Of a stretch of 64,000 nt of DNA, positions 35,097-43,543 are shown one piece after another. Below the pieces are notes generated by a model. It had not been told where the DNA came from, made no database searches, and saw only the letters and a program-made list of their open reading frames with translations. A program made the translations under genes and the position numbers. The DNA comes from Deltaproteobacteria bacterium (lineage in GTDB: Bacteria; Myxococcota_A; UBA9160; JAJDAL01). How positions within the stretch are numbered: the first letter of the stretch is position 1; each line of letters starts with the position of its first letter. The stretch is from positions 310,001 through 374,000 of the forward strand of contig JAJDAL010000024.1 of assembly GCA_029261875.1 (NCBI GenBank). Reading direction: 5' to 3'.

Positions 35097-36185
35097 ATGA
35101 AAGCCGCCGTCATGCGCGCCAACAATGCTCCCCTGGAATTCGAGAACGTCGAGATCGACGATCCCGGTCCGGGCGAAGTGCGGGTAAAAACCGCAGCTTC
35201 CGGAATCTGCCATAGCGATCTCCACGTGATCAGCGGCAGCCTCCCGGTACCGCCCCCCTGCATTCTCGGCCACGAGCCGGCCGGTGTCGTCGAAGCCGTC
35301 GGCGACGGTGTCAGCGACTTCGTCCCGGGCGATCACGTGATCGGCTGCCTGACTTCCTGGTGCGGCGTCTGCAAATTCTGCACGCAAGGCCGTCCCTATC
35401 TTTGTTTGACGCAATTTTCCGGCCGGGCCCCTGGCGCCAAGTCGCGACTCACTTCCGAGTCCGGCGATCCGATTGGCCAGTTCGCGAACCTTTCTTCCTT
35501 CGCCGAATCCATGCTGTGCCCCGAACGTTCCCTTGTGAAAATTCGCGAGGAGATGCCCCTCGACCGCGCATCGCTGATCGGCTGCGGCGTCACGACCGGC
35601 TTGGGGGCGGCGCTCAACACCGTCCACATCCCGGCGGGCGCGAGTGTCGCAATCATCGGCTGCGGCGGTGTCGGGCTGGCGGCTCTGCAGGGTTCGCGCA
35701 TCGTCGGTGCGAGCAAGATCATCGCCGTCGACGCCCAGGCGTGGAAATTCGACCTCGCGCGCAAGCTCGGCGCGACGGACTGTGTCGACGCCTCGGATGG
35801 AAACGCCGTGGCCGCCGTTCACGAAATTACCGGCGGAGGCGCGGACTTCGTATTCGAGTGCATCGGACTCGTTCCCACGGTCCAGCAAGCCGTCGCCATG
35901 ACGGCGCGCGGCGGCACCGCGGTGCTGGTGGGTGTCGTTCCCATGACGGAAATGGTTCCGATCCCCGCAGCGGATGTAACGCTGCAGGAGAAGAACATCA
36001 CGGGTTCCTACATGGGCTCCAATCGTTTCCGCTTCGACATGCCCAAGTACATCGATTTCTACCTCGACGGGCGACTCTTGTTGGACGAGATGATCTCCTC
36101 GCGCCTGAAGCTCGACGAAGTGAACGAAGCGTTCGACCGCATGCGCAAGGGCGAAGCCGCCCGGCAGGTCATCGTTTTCGACTAG
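35097..36185 (+). CDS. Zinc-type alcohol dehydrogenase (class III-like)
   Basis: 362 aa MDR-superfamily enzyme. Catalytic zinc ligands lie in SGICHSDLHV and GHEPAGVVEAVG. The structural zinc cluster is CLTSWCGVCKFCTQGRPYLC (four Cys), and the Rossmann motif is VAIIGCGGVGLAAL. SGSLPVPPPCILGHE and ITGSYMGSNRFRFDMP are typical of this subgroup in actinobacteria. It oxidises an alcohol with NAD. The BVMO upstream suggests linked steps: secondary alcohol to ketone to ester. RBS AGGAG precedes ATG 35097. Confidence 0.9.
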   Translation: MKAAVMRANNAPLEFENVEIDDPGPGEVRVKTAASGICHSDLHVISGSLPVPPPCILGHEPAGVVEAVGDGVSDFVPGDHVIGCLTSWCGVCKFCTQGRPYLCLTQFSGRAPGAKSRLTSESGDPIGQFANLSSFAESMLCPERSLVKIREEMPLDRASLIGCGVTTGLGAALNTVHIPAGASVAIIGCGGVGLAALQGSRIVGASKIIAVDAQAWKFDLARKLGATDCVDASDGNAVAAVHEITGGGADFVFECIGLVPTVQQAVAMTARGGTAVLVGVVPMTEMVPIPAADVTLQEKNITGSYMGSNRFRFDMPKYIDFYLDGRLLLDEMISSRLKLDEVNEAFDRMRKGEAARQVIVFD

Positions 36186-36236
36186 CTCGACCCCATCCCT
36201 GCCCAGCCGCGTTGACTCCGGACTTTGGGCCGCGCT

Positions 36237-36282
36237 CCAAAGAAAACCGGCGCCTCTGCGGAGTCATCCGCAAAGACGCCGG
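36237..36282 (-). terminator. Terminator of DUF1329 gene
   Basis: On the minus strand the stem CCGGCGTCTTTGCGGA pairs imperfectly with TCCGCAGAGGCGCCGG around a 4-nt loop. It is followed by TTTTCTTT, a standard intrinsic terminator arrangement, 24 nt after the DUF1329 stop. The plus strand lacks the T-run, so it is one-directional. Confidence 0.7.
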
Positions 36283-36305
36283 TGTCATCTCGAAGCGTCC
36301 GGGGC

Positions 36306-37622
36306 TTACCGCCCCTTGGTAAGCCGGCCGACGTCGATGTAGCGGCGCACCTTGCCCTTGCTCTTGAAGGGGGTGCCGTGAATGTCCCAGAACTCGATGC
36401 GGTTTCCGGTTCCGGTCTGCACGTTGGCGATGGTGTCGCTGACGATGTTCAGGTCACGCGGCTTGGGAACGCCGTCCCAGCCCTTGTAGTAGCTGTCGTC
36501 GTCCTCGCTCCAACGATGGTTGTGCCAGATGATCTTCCACAGTTCCTGCTTCTGGTCGTAGGCAAAGGAGTAAAGGGCCGACATGGTCTGCTTGTCGATG
36601 TAGATATCCTTGTGGTGGTAAGGATGGTCCTGGTTCTTGGGCACGAAGCGGATCTTGATCGCGTGCCGCAGCTCCCAGTTGTCGTCGGCATAGGAGAGTC
36701 CGTAGGGGCCGAAGTTGTGGTCCTTCTCGTAGGGATAGCCACGGGCCTTCGCGTTCATGGGGGCGATGATGTCCATCTCCCCGATGCACTCCCATTTATA
36801 TTGCGGGACGATGCCCGCGAAGCTTCCCAGGTCGTCGAAGGTAAAGTCCGTGCCCGAAATCGCGTCGGTTCGCTGGGCGGTCGAGATCCGCCGCACGCGC
36901 CGCAGCGTGGGAACATAAACCCAGGTGTCGTCGTTCTTGGCAGATTTGCGCGGGTTGTCGGTCGACTTGTAGCGATAGCTCATGAGCATGATGCCACGGG
37001 CGTCGAAAGGTCCGTCGACCTCGATCCCGAAAGCCGTCTTGCGCTTCTCGCCGCGGAAGATGTCACCGTCGTTCTTGTCGAGAAACTCTTTCTCCACACG
37101 ACGAGAGAGATTGATGGTCTTCGACGTGCCTTCGTAATAGAGCGGCAACTGCTCACCGCGATCCCAATAGGAGTAGAAGAAGCTGGCCGACGCGCCGTCA
37201 CCGCGCCATTGGTAATCGTGATTCCACATCACCTTGATGCCGGCGTTCGGATCCCCCTTACAGTCGATCTCGTCGATGGGAAACGGTTGACCCGCGGTGT
37301 AATTTTCGATGCTCTCGTCGGGACCGATGCGCGCTTGTCCCCTGAACCGTTCCGTCGCCGCGTGATATTCCGGCGGCGGACTGTAGTCTCGATGGAAGGG
37401 GCCGATCTCGAGCTTCATCCCTTCGTAGAAGAAGAAGTCTCGGTTGTTCCAGAATTCCGGGGGCAGATAGGGTTTCAGCGCCTCGATCCGATCGAGGGTG
37501 ATGACGTCCCCTTCCTTGAAGGTAGGGCCGACGATGCCCGCATCCTCCACCTGAGCGGAAGCGGGCGCTGCCAACAGCCAAGCCGCAGCAAACGAGAGCA
37601 AGAAACGAGACCGAAAACGCAT
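36306..37622 (-). CDS. DUF1329 secreted protein
   Basis: 438 aa with signal peptide (FLLSFAAAWLLAAPASAQ). Family landmarks include ITLDRIEALKPYLPPEFW, RYKSTDNPRKSAKNDDTWVYVPTLRRVRRISTAQRTDAISG and DDLGSFAGIVPQYKWECIG, consistent with a DUF1329 beta-barrel or LolA-like fold. Such proteins are near RND or organic-solvent and lipid-transport genes in many proteobacteria, suggesting an outer-membrane lipid role, unproven. The start is ATG 37622; monocistronic with its own terminator. Confidence 0.85.
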   Translation of the reverse strand: MRFRSRFLLSFAAAWLLAAPASAQVEDAGIVGPTFKEGDVITLDRIEALKPYLPPEFWNNRDFFFYEGMKLEIGPFHRDYSPPPEYHAATERFRGQARIGPDESIENYTAGQPFPIDEIDCKGDPNAGIKVMWNHDYQWRGDGASASFFYSYWDRGEQLPLYYEGTSKTINLSRRVEKEFLDKNDGDIFRGEKRKTAFGIEVDGPFDARGIMLMSYRYKSTDNPRKSAKNDDTWVYVPTLRRVRRISTAQRTDAISGTDFTFDDLGSFAGIVPQYKWECIGEMDIIAPMNAKARGYPYEKDHNFGPYGLSYADDNWELRHAIKIRFVPKNQDHPYHHKDIYIDKQTMSALYSFAYDQKQELWKIIWHNHRWSEDDDSYYKGWDGVPKPRDLNIVSDTIANVQTGTGNRIEFWDIHGTPFKSKGKVRRYIDVGRLTKGR

Positions 37623-37754
37623 CGAAAATCCTCCTAGCCGATCGGCGGAGAATACCACGCTATCCCCTCTTCCGCGGATTTCTCGGACGGGGGTCTCTTG
37701 GAGAGGGACAGGGTGCCCGGGACAGCGTTTCCGTGCCTTTCAGGCGGGTGGGGT

Positions 37755-38723
37755 TCAGTCTTCGAAGGAGAAATCGAGAGGCTTGCTGCAGTGGGGACAT
37801 TCCGTGAGTTGACCGGATTCCTGGATTTGGACGAACTTCTTCAGAATTCGCTCCGCTGAATCACTGGAGATTCCCAGGGCATCGCGCAGCGACTCGAGGT
37901 CTGCAGTCTCCTCACTCGTGATCACACCGTCTTCGAGTGCCTGCACGACTTCATCCTCGTATCGTTCACGGCGCTTCTTGAGCTCCTCCGAAAAGCCCGA
38001 TGCGAGCAAGCCCGCCGGCAACGCGACCATTCCGATCCCCGCGATACTGATGCACGCGCCAAAGATCTTCCCGGCGATCGTGACGGGAACGACGTCTCCG
38101 TACCCCACCGTCGTGAGGGTCGCGACCGCCCACCACATGGCCGCGGGAATCGAACCGAACGCGTCGGGTTGAATCCGACTTTCCGCCAGATAGATCCCAC
38201 TGGCCGCGATCACCAGGACCGAGAACAAGATGAATGTCGCGGCACCGAAAGCATGGGCTTCGCGACGAAACACGGAAAGCAACATCCCCATGGCTTGGGA
38301 ATAGCGGGTGAGCTTGAACACCCGGAGCAGGCGCAGGACGCGCATGAAGCGGAGGTCCACCAAGAAGAGTGCGTGCAAATAGAATGGGGCAATCGCGAGG
38401 AAATCCACGATCGCCATGGGCGAACGGATGTAGCGAAGACGCGACTTGAAGGGGTGTTGAGGATCGCGCTCTGCCGCAGTCCAGATCCGCATTGCGTATT
38501 CGACGCTGAAAATCAGCACCGACACGGCTTCGAAGGCATGGAAGAACGAACGATAGGTGTTCGCGACGCTCGACACGGATTCCGCGATCACGGCCAGGAC
38601 GTTGGCGGCCACCAGGACGGATAGGGACAGATCGGCCACCGCACTCGCCCGGTCCCCGCGGTGCGCCACTTCGAGAATCTCATGGATACGGCGGCGCCTT
38701 CGCCTCAGGAGTGATTCCGTCAC
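37755..38723 (-). CDS. Voltage-gated-type potassium channel
   Basis: About 322 aa from GTG 38723 (an ATG at 38912 is possible but adds unlikely sequence). It has six membrane segments: an S4-like helix VDLRFMRVLRLLRVFKLTRYSQ with regularly spaced arginines, and the selectivity filter TLTTVGYGD. The S6 helix reads IFGACISIAGIGMVALPAGL. The C-terminus (about 255-322) holds an acidic helix and CPHC, a possible half zinc knuckle. It would conduct K+ when the membrane depolarises. Divergent from the amidase. Confidence 0.87.
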   Translation of the reverse strand: MTESLLRRRRRRIHEILEVAHRGDRASAVADLSLSVLVAANVLAVIAESVSSVANTYRSFFHAFEAVSVLIFSVEYAMRIWTAAERDPQHPFKSRLRYIRSPMAIVDFLAIAPFYLHALFLVDLRFMRVLRLLRVFKLTRYSQAMGMLLSVFRREAHAFGAATFILFSVLVIAASGIYLAESRIQPDAFGSIPAAMWWAVATLTTVGYGDVVPVTIAGKIFGACISIAGIGMVALPAGLLASGFSEELKKRRERYEDEVVQALEDGVITSEETADLESLRDALGISSDSAERILKKFVQIQESGQLTECPHCSKPLDFSFED

Positions 38724-38952
38724 TCTCCTCGTTTCGGCAGAATCCGCGGGCAACCCTTGGGGCGAATTCCAGCGCCACCTAGGGGTCGCGTGCGATTGCG
38801 GGGTTTCACCGACCAGGCCACCCGGCGATCCCCCCAGCAGACCCGCGAGACAGGGCACGCCTGCTCGGAATGGAACCCCGGAGGGCGCGAATCGCCTGTG
38901 TACGTGGTACAACGACCGCGAAGTCCAATCGTCCTTCCTGAGGCATCAATCC

Positions 38953-40419
38953 ATGCATCGCGTATTACTCGACAGTGCCAGTGGGATCGCCGCGGAAATT
39001 CGAGCCGGAAAGCTCCGCTCGCGCGATGCGGTCGAATCCCACATCGAGCACGCCCTGAAGGTCAACCCACAGCTCAATGCCATCGTTGCCGACCGTTTCA
39101 ATCTCGCTCGACGGGAAGCCGACCAAGCGGATCAACGCCTCCAGGACCAGGGCCCCGAAGAACTACCGCCGTTCCACGGCGTCCCGTGCACCATCAAAGA
39201 GTGCTTCGCGTTCGCGGGCATGCCCAATACCTCGGGCCTGGTTGCGCGAAAAGGGTTGCAGGTCCGCGAAGATGCAACGGCGGTAGCGCGGATTCGCGCG
39301 GCCGGCGCGATTCCGATCGGAGTCACCAACACTTCGGAACTGTGCATGTGGATGGAGAGCAACAACCGCGTCTACGGGCGCACCGTCAATCCCTACGATG
39401 CCACGCGAATCGTGGGCGGCAGTTCCGGTGGGGAGGGTGCGATCGTGGGCTCCGGTGCATCCCCCTTTGGCTTGGGCTCGGACGTCGCGGGCTCGATCCG
39501 TTTTCCCGCGTACTTCAACGGTGTGTTCGGCCACAAACCCACGGGCGGCCTGGTGGCGTCCACGGGCCAATACCCCATGGCGGCCCGGGACGCGCTGCGA
39601 TTCCTGTGCACCGGTCCGATCTGCCGCCGCGCCGAAGACCTGATGCCGCTGTTGCGCGTGTTGGCCGGGCCCGACGGCGTCGACCCCGCGTGCGAGCCCA
39701 TGCCGATCGGCGATCCGGCAAGCGTCGATTTGACTCGTTTGAACGTAAAGAGTGTGCCGAGCAACGGGCGCAACCGCGTCTCCCAACCCTTACAGGCCGC
39801 GCAGGGAAACGTTGCGGAACACCTTCGTTCGCTGGGAGCCAGTGTAGAAACGGTGGAATTCGCTCCGCTGAAACGGTCGTTCGAACTCTGGTCCGCGTCC
39901 TTTGGCAGCGCCCAGGGGCGCGACTCGTTCAAGCAAGAGATGCAACGCTCCACGTCGGGGCTGTGGTTGCACCTCTTGCTTTGGATGCTTCGGCGCTCGC
40001 CCCATACGATCCCCGCGATTCTTCTGGGCCTGGTGGAGAACGTCGGGTTCTGGACGCCCAAACGCACTCAGCGATTTCTCGACGCGGTCGAGGCGTTGCG
40101 CGCCGAGATGACCGAGGCGATCGGGCCCAACGGGGTCATGCTCTATCCCTCGTACACGACCACGGCGCCCCGCCACAACACACCGATCAATCTGCGTTTC
40201 GACTGGCTCTATATGGGGATCCTGAATGTTCTGGAATTCCCCGTCACGCAAGTGCCGTTGGGTCTGGACGAGGAAGGGCTCCCCTTGGGAGTGCAGGTGG
40301 TGTCCGTTCCGGGAAATGACCACGTGACGATCGCCGTGGCGTTGGAACTCGAACGCGCCTTCGGCGGCTGGGTACCGCCTTGGGAAGCCGCAGGGAAAGC
40401 GCTTTCCGAACGAAAGTAG
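38953..40419 (+). CDS. Amidase-signature-family hydrolase
   Basis: 488 aa with the Ser-cisSer-Lys triad. Lys is in PCTIKECFAF near residue 80, the signature is VGGSSGGEGAIVGSGASPFGLGSDVAGSIRFPA (nucleophilic Ser near 180), and FNGVFGHKPTGG follows. It is closest to FAAH-like/fatty-acid amide or generic amidases rather than GatA, with a hydrophobic helix near residue 340. The start ATG 38953 (MHRVLLDSASGIAAEIRAGK) is the first good Met of the domain. Confidence 0.88.
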   Translation: MHRVLLDSASGIAAEIRAGKLRSRDAVESHIEHALKVNPQLNAIVADRFNLARREADQADQRLQDQGPEELPPFHGVPCTIKECFAFAGMPNTSGLVARKGLQVREDATAVARIRAAGAIPIGVTNTSELCMWMESNNRVYGRTVNPYDATRIVGGSSGGEGAIVGSGASPFGLGSDVAGSIRFPAYFNGVFGHKPTGGLVASTGQYPMAARDALRFLCTGPICRRAEDLMPLLRVLAGPDGVDPACEPMPIGDPASVDLTRLNVKSVPSNGRNRVSQPLQAAQGNVAEHLRSLGASVETVEFAPLKRSFELWSASFGSAQGRDSFKQEMQRSTSGLWLHLLLWMLRRSPHTIPAILLGLVENVGFWTPKRTQRFLDAVEALRAEMTEAIGPNGVMLYPSYTTTAPRHNTPINLRFDWLYMGILNVLEFPVTQVPLGLDEEGLPLGVQVVSVPGNDHVTIAVALELERAFGGWVPPWEAAGKALSERK

Positions 40420-40490
40420 GCGCAACTCATCGCGGGTGCGCGCAGCGCGGAAGTGGAGTGCGGGGCGGCTAGCAGCGCACCACGGGGAAG

Positions 40491-40592
40491 CTACTTGGCC
40501 TTTTTCGCATTCTTCTTGAGCTTCTTTTCTTTCGCGGTGAGCTTGGGTTTATTGGATTTGGTCGTGCGCTTCTTGTCTTGATTCTTGGCCAT
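40491..40592 (-). CDS. Lysine-rich 33-aa microprotein
   Basis: A 34-codon leftward frame encodes MAKNQDKKRTTKSNKPKLTA and continues EKKLKKNAKKAK. Fifteen of 33 residues are lysine or arginine. Composition matches small nucleic-acid-binding proteins of unknown role in bacteria. It is too short for standard ORF callers. It lies alone between convergent and co-directional genes; no strong ribosome site is seen, so expression is unproved. Confidence 0.5.
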   Translation of the reverse strand: MAKNQDKKRTTKSNKPKLTAKEKKLKKNAKKAK

Positions 40593-40679
40593 GGGCCGAG
40601 GATACCCGCTCCCCGCGTTCACGCCCAAAAATTGCGGAGGTGCTCGGCGTACCCCGCGAATTCGTTGCGGGAATTCTGT

Positions 40680-41054
40680 CTAGCGGATGTTGCGACCCTG
40701 GGGACGCACCACACACTCGAGTCGCTGGGCGACGCTCCTGCATTGCAGCTGCGGGGTCGGGCCTGAGTCGACCGGGGTCGGGGCCTTCGAGCCGCTTCGA
40801 ATGCCCGTGCGGGTCGATTCGAAGTCCGGAGCGGCGGGCGACACGGGCTGCGGGGCCCAGGCAATCGCATCCGCAGACGGGGTCCAGAGTTCGAGGGAAG
40901 CGGCCATCTTCGCTTCGACCTTGCGTTGCAGCGCTTCGGTCATGCGCTCTGCAAACGCCGGATCGAATGCGTGGGCAACCGACGGGGTCGCACAAACCAG
41001 AAACGAGCAAGCCACGATCCATCGAAACGAAAGTGCGCGGGACGCGTAGGGCAT
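40680..41054 (-). CDS. Hypothetical secreted protein
   Basis: 124 aa with a clear signal peptide (ALSFRWIVACSFLVCATPSVAHA). The mature part starts FDPAFAERMTEALQRKVEAK, then a proline-rich linker and a short C-terminal CRSVAQRLECVVRPQGRNIR with two cysteines that may pair. No family is recognised. Confidence 0.55.
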   Translation of the reverse strand: MPYASRALSFRWIVACSFLVCATPSVAHAFDPAFAERMTEALQRKVEAKMAASLELWTPSADAIAWAPQPVSPAAPDFESTRTGIRSGSKAPTPVDSGPTPQLQCRSVAQRLECVVRPQGRNIR

Positions 41055-41171
41055 AGGACCTCCCCAGGGCCCTTCGGCTTTCTCGCTGCGTCTCTGTAGG
41101 ATTTTTCATACGCGCCAACGAATCGAGACGCGGACGGTCTATCCCAGGGAGGGGCGGGCTAAACTATCCGG

Positions 41172-42872
41172 ATGTCGACCCGCGCCGAATCCGATCTTCC
41201 GCCGTACGACGCCCAGCGCATTCTACGCGCGCCCTTCGCGGAACGCGTACAGTTCGCCTGCCGAACCTGGGCCTCCCAGGTCGATCCCAACCCCATGGGT
41301 GTACTGATCGCTTATTGGGTCAAATACATCGTCTTGTTTGCTGGGGGATGGGCGTTTTTCGTCTCGCGCAACGCGGGTTACCCGGGTTTCGGATCGCCGG
41401 GGGAATGGGCATTCACCACGCTTGCGTTCCAGAAGGCCATTCTGTGGGCACTCTTCTACGAACTGGCGGGCTTCGGTTGTTCCATGGGTCCCATGAATGC
41501 GCGCATCATTCCGCCGATCGGGGGCTTCCTCTATTTCCTGCGGCCCGGCACGACCAAACTCTCCCTACTGCCGGAGGTTCCACTGCTCGGTGGCATCCGG
41601 CGCACGCTATTCGACGTCGGGCTCTACGCCGCGACGCTCTCGGTGCTGATGCTGGGCCTCATCGCCTCGGAAGTTTCGGGCTGGTTGTTGTGGCTTCCCG
41701 CGGTTCTACTCGCCATCCAGGGGATCAGTGACAAGACGATCTTCCTGGCCGCGCGCTCGGAGCATTACTGGGTCGCGCTCGTTTGCCTGGCCGCCGCTCC
41801 CCAAGATGGGCTCTGGATCGCCGCCTGCAAGGTCGTTTGGTGCGCGATCTGGTTCTGGGCCGCAGTCTCGAAATTCAATCACCACTTCCCGTCGGTCATC
41901 ATGTTCATGCTCAACAATGGCCCCCTGTGCCCCGCGGCCATCAAGAAGAAACTGTTCGTCTCCTACCCCGACGACTTGCGCCCCTCCCGGCTTGCGGTCC
42001 ACATGTCGCGCATGGGCGCACTCACCGAATTCTCGATCCCCTTCGTGCTGCTCGCCGTCGCCGGAAGCCCCATCCTCACGGGCATCACGCTGTTCGTGAT
42101 GCTGGGTTTCCACAGCTTCATCGCGGGCAACAACCCGAGCGGCATGCCCATCGAGTGGAACATCCTGATGGTGTTCGGCGGGATTTTTCTTTTCGGCGCC
42201 CACCCCGAACCCCAGGCCGCTGCGATCGCGTCCATGCCTTTCCTGTGTGCCTTCCTGTTCTTCTGGCTGTTCGCGATCCCCACCTTCGGAAACTTCTTCC
42301 CCGCCAAGATGTCTTTCCTGTTGTCCATGCGTTATTACGCGGGCAACTGGGCGTACAACATCTGGCTCGTGCGCAAGGGCAGCGAAGACAAGCTGAAACG
42401 GCTCACCAAGATCTCGGGCACATTGCGCGAGCAGCTCACCCGCGTCCTGCCCGACGAACAGAGTGTCGACGTCTCCATCGCCCTGTCGGTCGCCCACCGC
42501 TTCATGCATCTAGAGGGGCGCCCCCTGCTCGAAGCACTCCCGAAGGCCGTCGACGACATCGAGCAATACGAATGGCACGAGGGCGAAGTGCTGGGCGGCG
42601 CGATCCTCGGTTGGAACTTCGGCGACGGTCACCTGAACGACACCCAGCTCCTGGAGGCCGTTCAGGAGCAATGCCAATTCGAAGACGGCGAGCTGCGAGT
42701 CGTCATGGTGGAATCGCAACCGCTGCTCGGTCGCTTCATGGATTGGAAGATCGCCGATGCCAAGCGCGGGGTCATCGAGCGCGGGCGCACCGAGATCAAC
42801 GCCATGCGCGACGAAACACCCTGGCCGACGGGTCCCTACGCGCGCGCCTTCGATCGCGAGCCCACTCCCTGA
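41172..42872 (+). CDS. DUF3556-type multipass membrane protein
   Basis: 566 aa. The first about 400 residues have 8-10 hydrophobic helices with FAGGWAFFVSR, GPMNARIIPPIGGFLYFLRPGTTKL and FHSFIAGNNPSGMPIEWNILM. Then comes a soluble C-terminal domain of about 150 residues (EYEWHEGEVLGGAILGWNFGDG-like region near 460, quoted loosely). The overall pattern fits the DUF3556 family seen in mycobacteria and related lipid-rich bacteria. Function unknown; a lipid or wax-linked role is a guess. Monocistronic. Confidence 0.65.
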   Translation: MSTRAESDLPPYDAQRILRAPFAERVQFACRTWASQVDPNPMGVLIAYWVKYIVLFAGGWAFFVSRNAGYPGFGSPGEWAFTTLAFQKAILWALFYELAGFGCSMGPMNARIIPPIGGFLYFLRPGTTKLSLLPEVPLLGGIRRTLFDVGLYAATLSVLMLGLIASEVSGWLLWLPAVLLAIQGISDKTIFLAARSEHYWVALVCLAAAPQDGLWIAACKVVWCAIWFWAAVSKFNHHFPSVIMFMLNNGPLCPAAIKKKLFVSYPDDLRPSRLAVHMSRMGALTEFSIPFVLLAVAGSPILTGITLFVMLGFHSFIAGNNPSGMPIEWNILMVFGGIFLFGAHPEPQAAAIASMPFLCAFLFFWLFAIPTFGNFFPAKMSFLLSMRYYAGNWAYNIWLVRKGSEDKLKRLTKISGTLREQLTRVLPDEQSVDVSIALSVAHRFMHLEGRPLLEALPKAVDDIEQYEWHEGEVLGGAILGWNFGDGHLNDTQLLEAVQEQCQFEDGELRVVMVESQPLLGRFMDWKIADAKRGVIERGRTEINAMRDETPWPTGPYARAFDREPTP

Positions 42873-42880
42873 TTCCGGCC

Positions 42881-43483
42881 TCACTCGCCCAAGAGCCCTT
42901 GCCCGACGCGACGCTTGAGGTCGGGGAGTACGTCGGTTTCGAACCAGGGGTTCTTCCGCAGCCAAAGATTGTTCCTCGGGCTCGGGTGCGGCAGTGGAAT
43001 GCAGTGCGGAGCGTATTGCTTCCAGGCGCGCACCGTCTCCGCGAGGGTTCGTCCCGAAGTCCCCACATGCCAATCGATGGCGTAGCGACCGATGGCCAGC
43101 GTGAGCTCCAGCGCGGGCAGTTGTTCGAGGAGCGCTTTGCGCCACGTGCTCGCACATTCGGGGCGCGGAGGCAGATCGCCTGATTTCCCGGTCCCCGGGT
43201 AGCAAAAACCCATGGGCAAAATCGCGATCTTCGACGCGTCATAGAACACCTCCTTCGAAACCCCCATCCACGCGCGAAGTCGCTCTCCGCTGGGATCGTC
43301 GAAGGGGATGCCCGACGCATGCACGCGGCGTCCGGGTGCCTGGCCCGCCACGAGAATCGTCGCCGTCGATTCCATGCGAAGCACGGGGCGCACACCGTGT
43401 TCGAGGTGCTGCTCGCAAAGGCGACAGGCACGCACGTCCGCCAGGAGGCGCAGAAGCGGCGCCCCCCCCGTGGCGTCAACCAT
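42881..43483 (-). CDS. Uracil-DNA glycosylase family protein
   Basis: 200 aa of the UDG superfamily. CRLCEQHLEHGVRPVLR starts the chain, and TILVAGQAPGRRVHASGIPFDD holds the active-site loop. AILPMGFCYPGTG and LPLPHPSPRNN (the second active-site motif, HPSPRN) follow. The two N-terminal Cys may be part of a metal site, but the full four-Cys 4Fe-4S set is not seen. The subfamily resembles YqfO/family-4-like proteins used in thymine or uracil excision; specificity unproved. The start is ATG 43483. Confidence 0.82.
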   Translation of the reverse strand: MVDATGGAPLLRLLADVRACRLCEQHLEHGVRPVLRMESTATILVAGQAPGRRVHASGIPFDDPSGERLRAWMGVSKEVFYDASKIAILPMGFCYPGTGKSGDLPPRPECASTWRKALLEQLPALELTLAIGRYAIDWHVGTSGRTLAETVRAWKQYAPHCIPLPHPSPRNNLWLRKNPWFETDVLPDLKRRVGQGLLGE

Positions 43484-43543
43484 CGGAACCGAATTCCAGC
43501 TCGGGCGCCATTTCGAAATTCTAACCGAGACGCCGCGCGGCGA

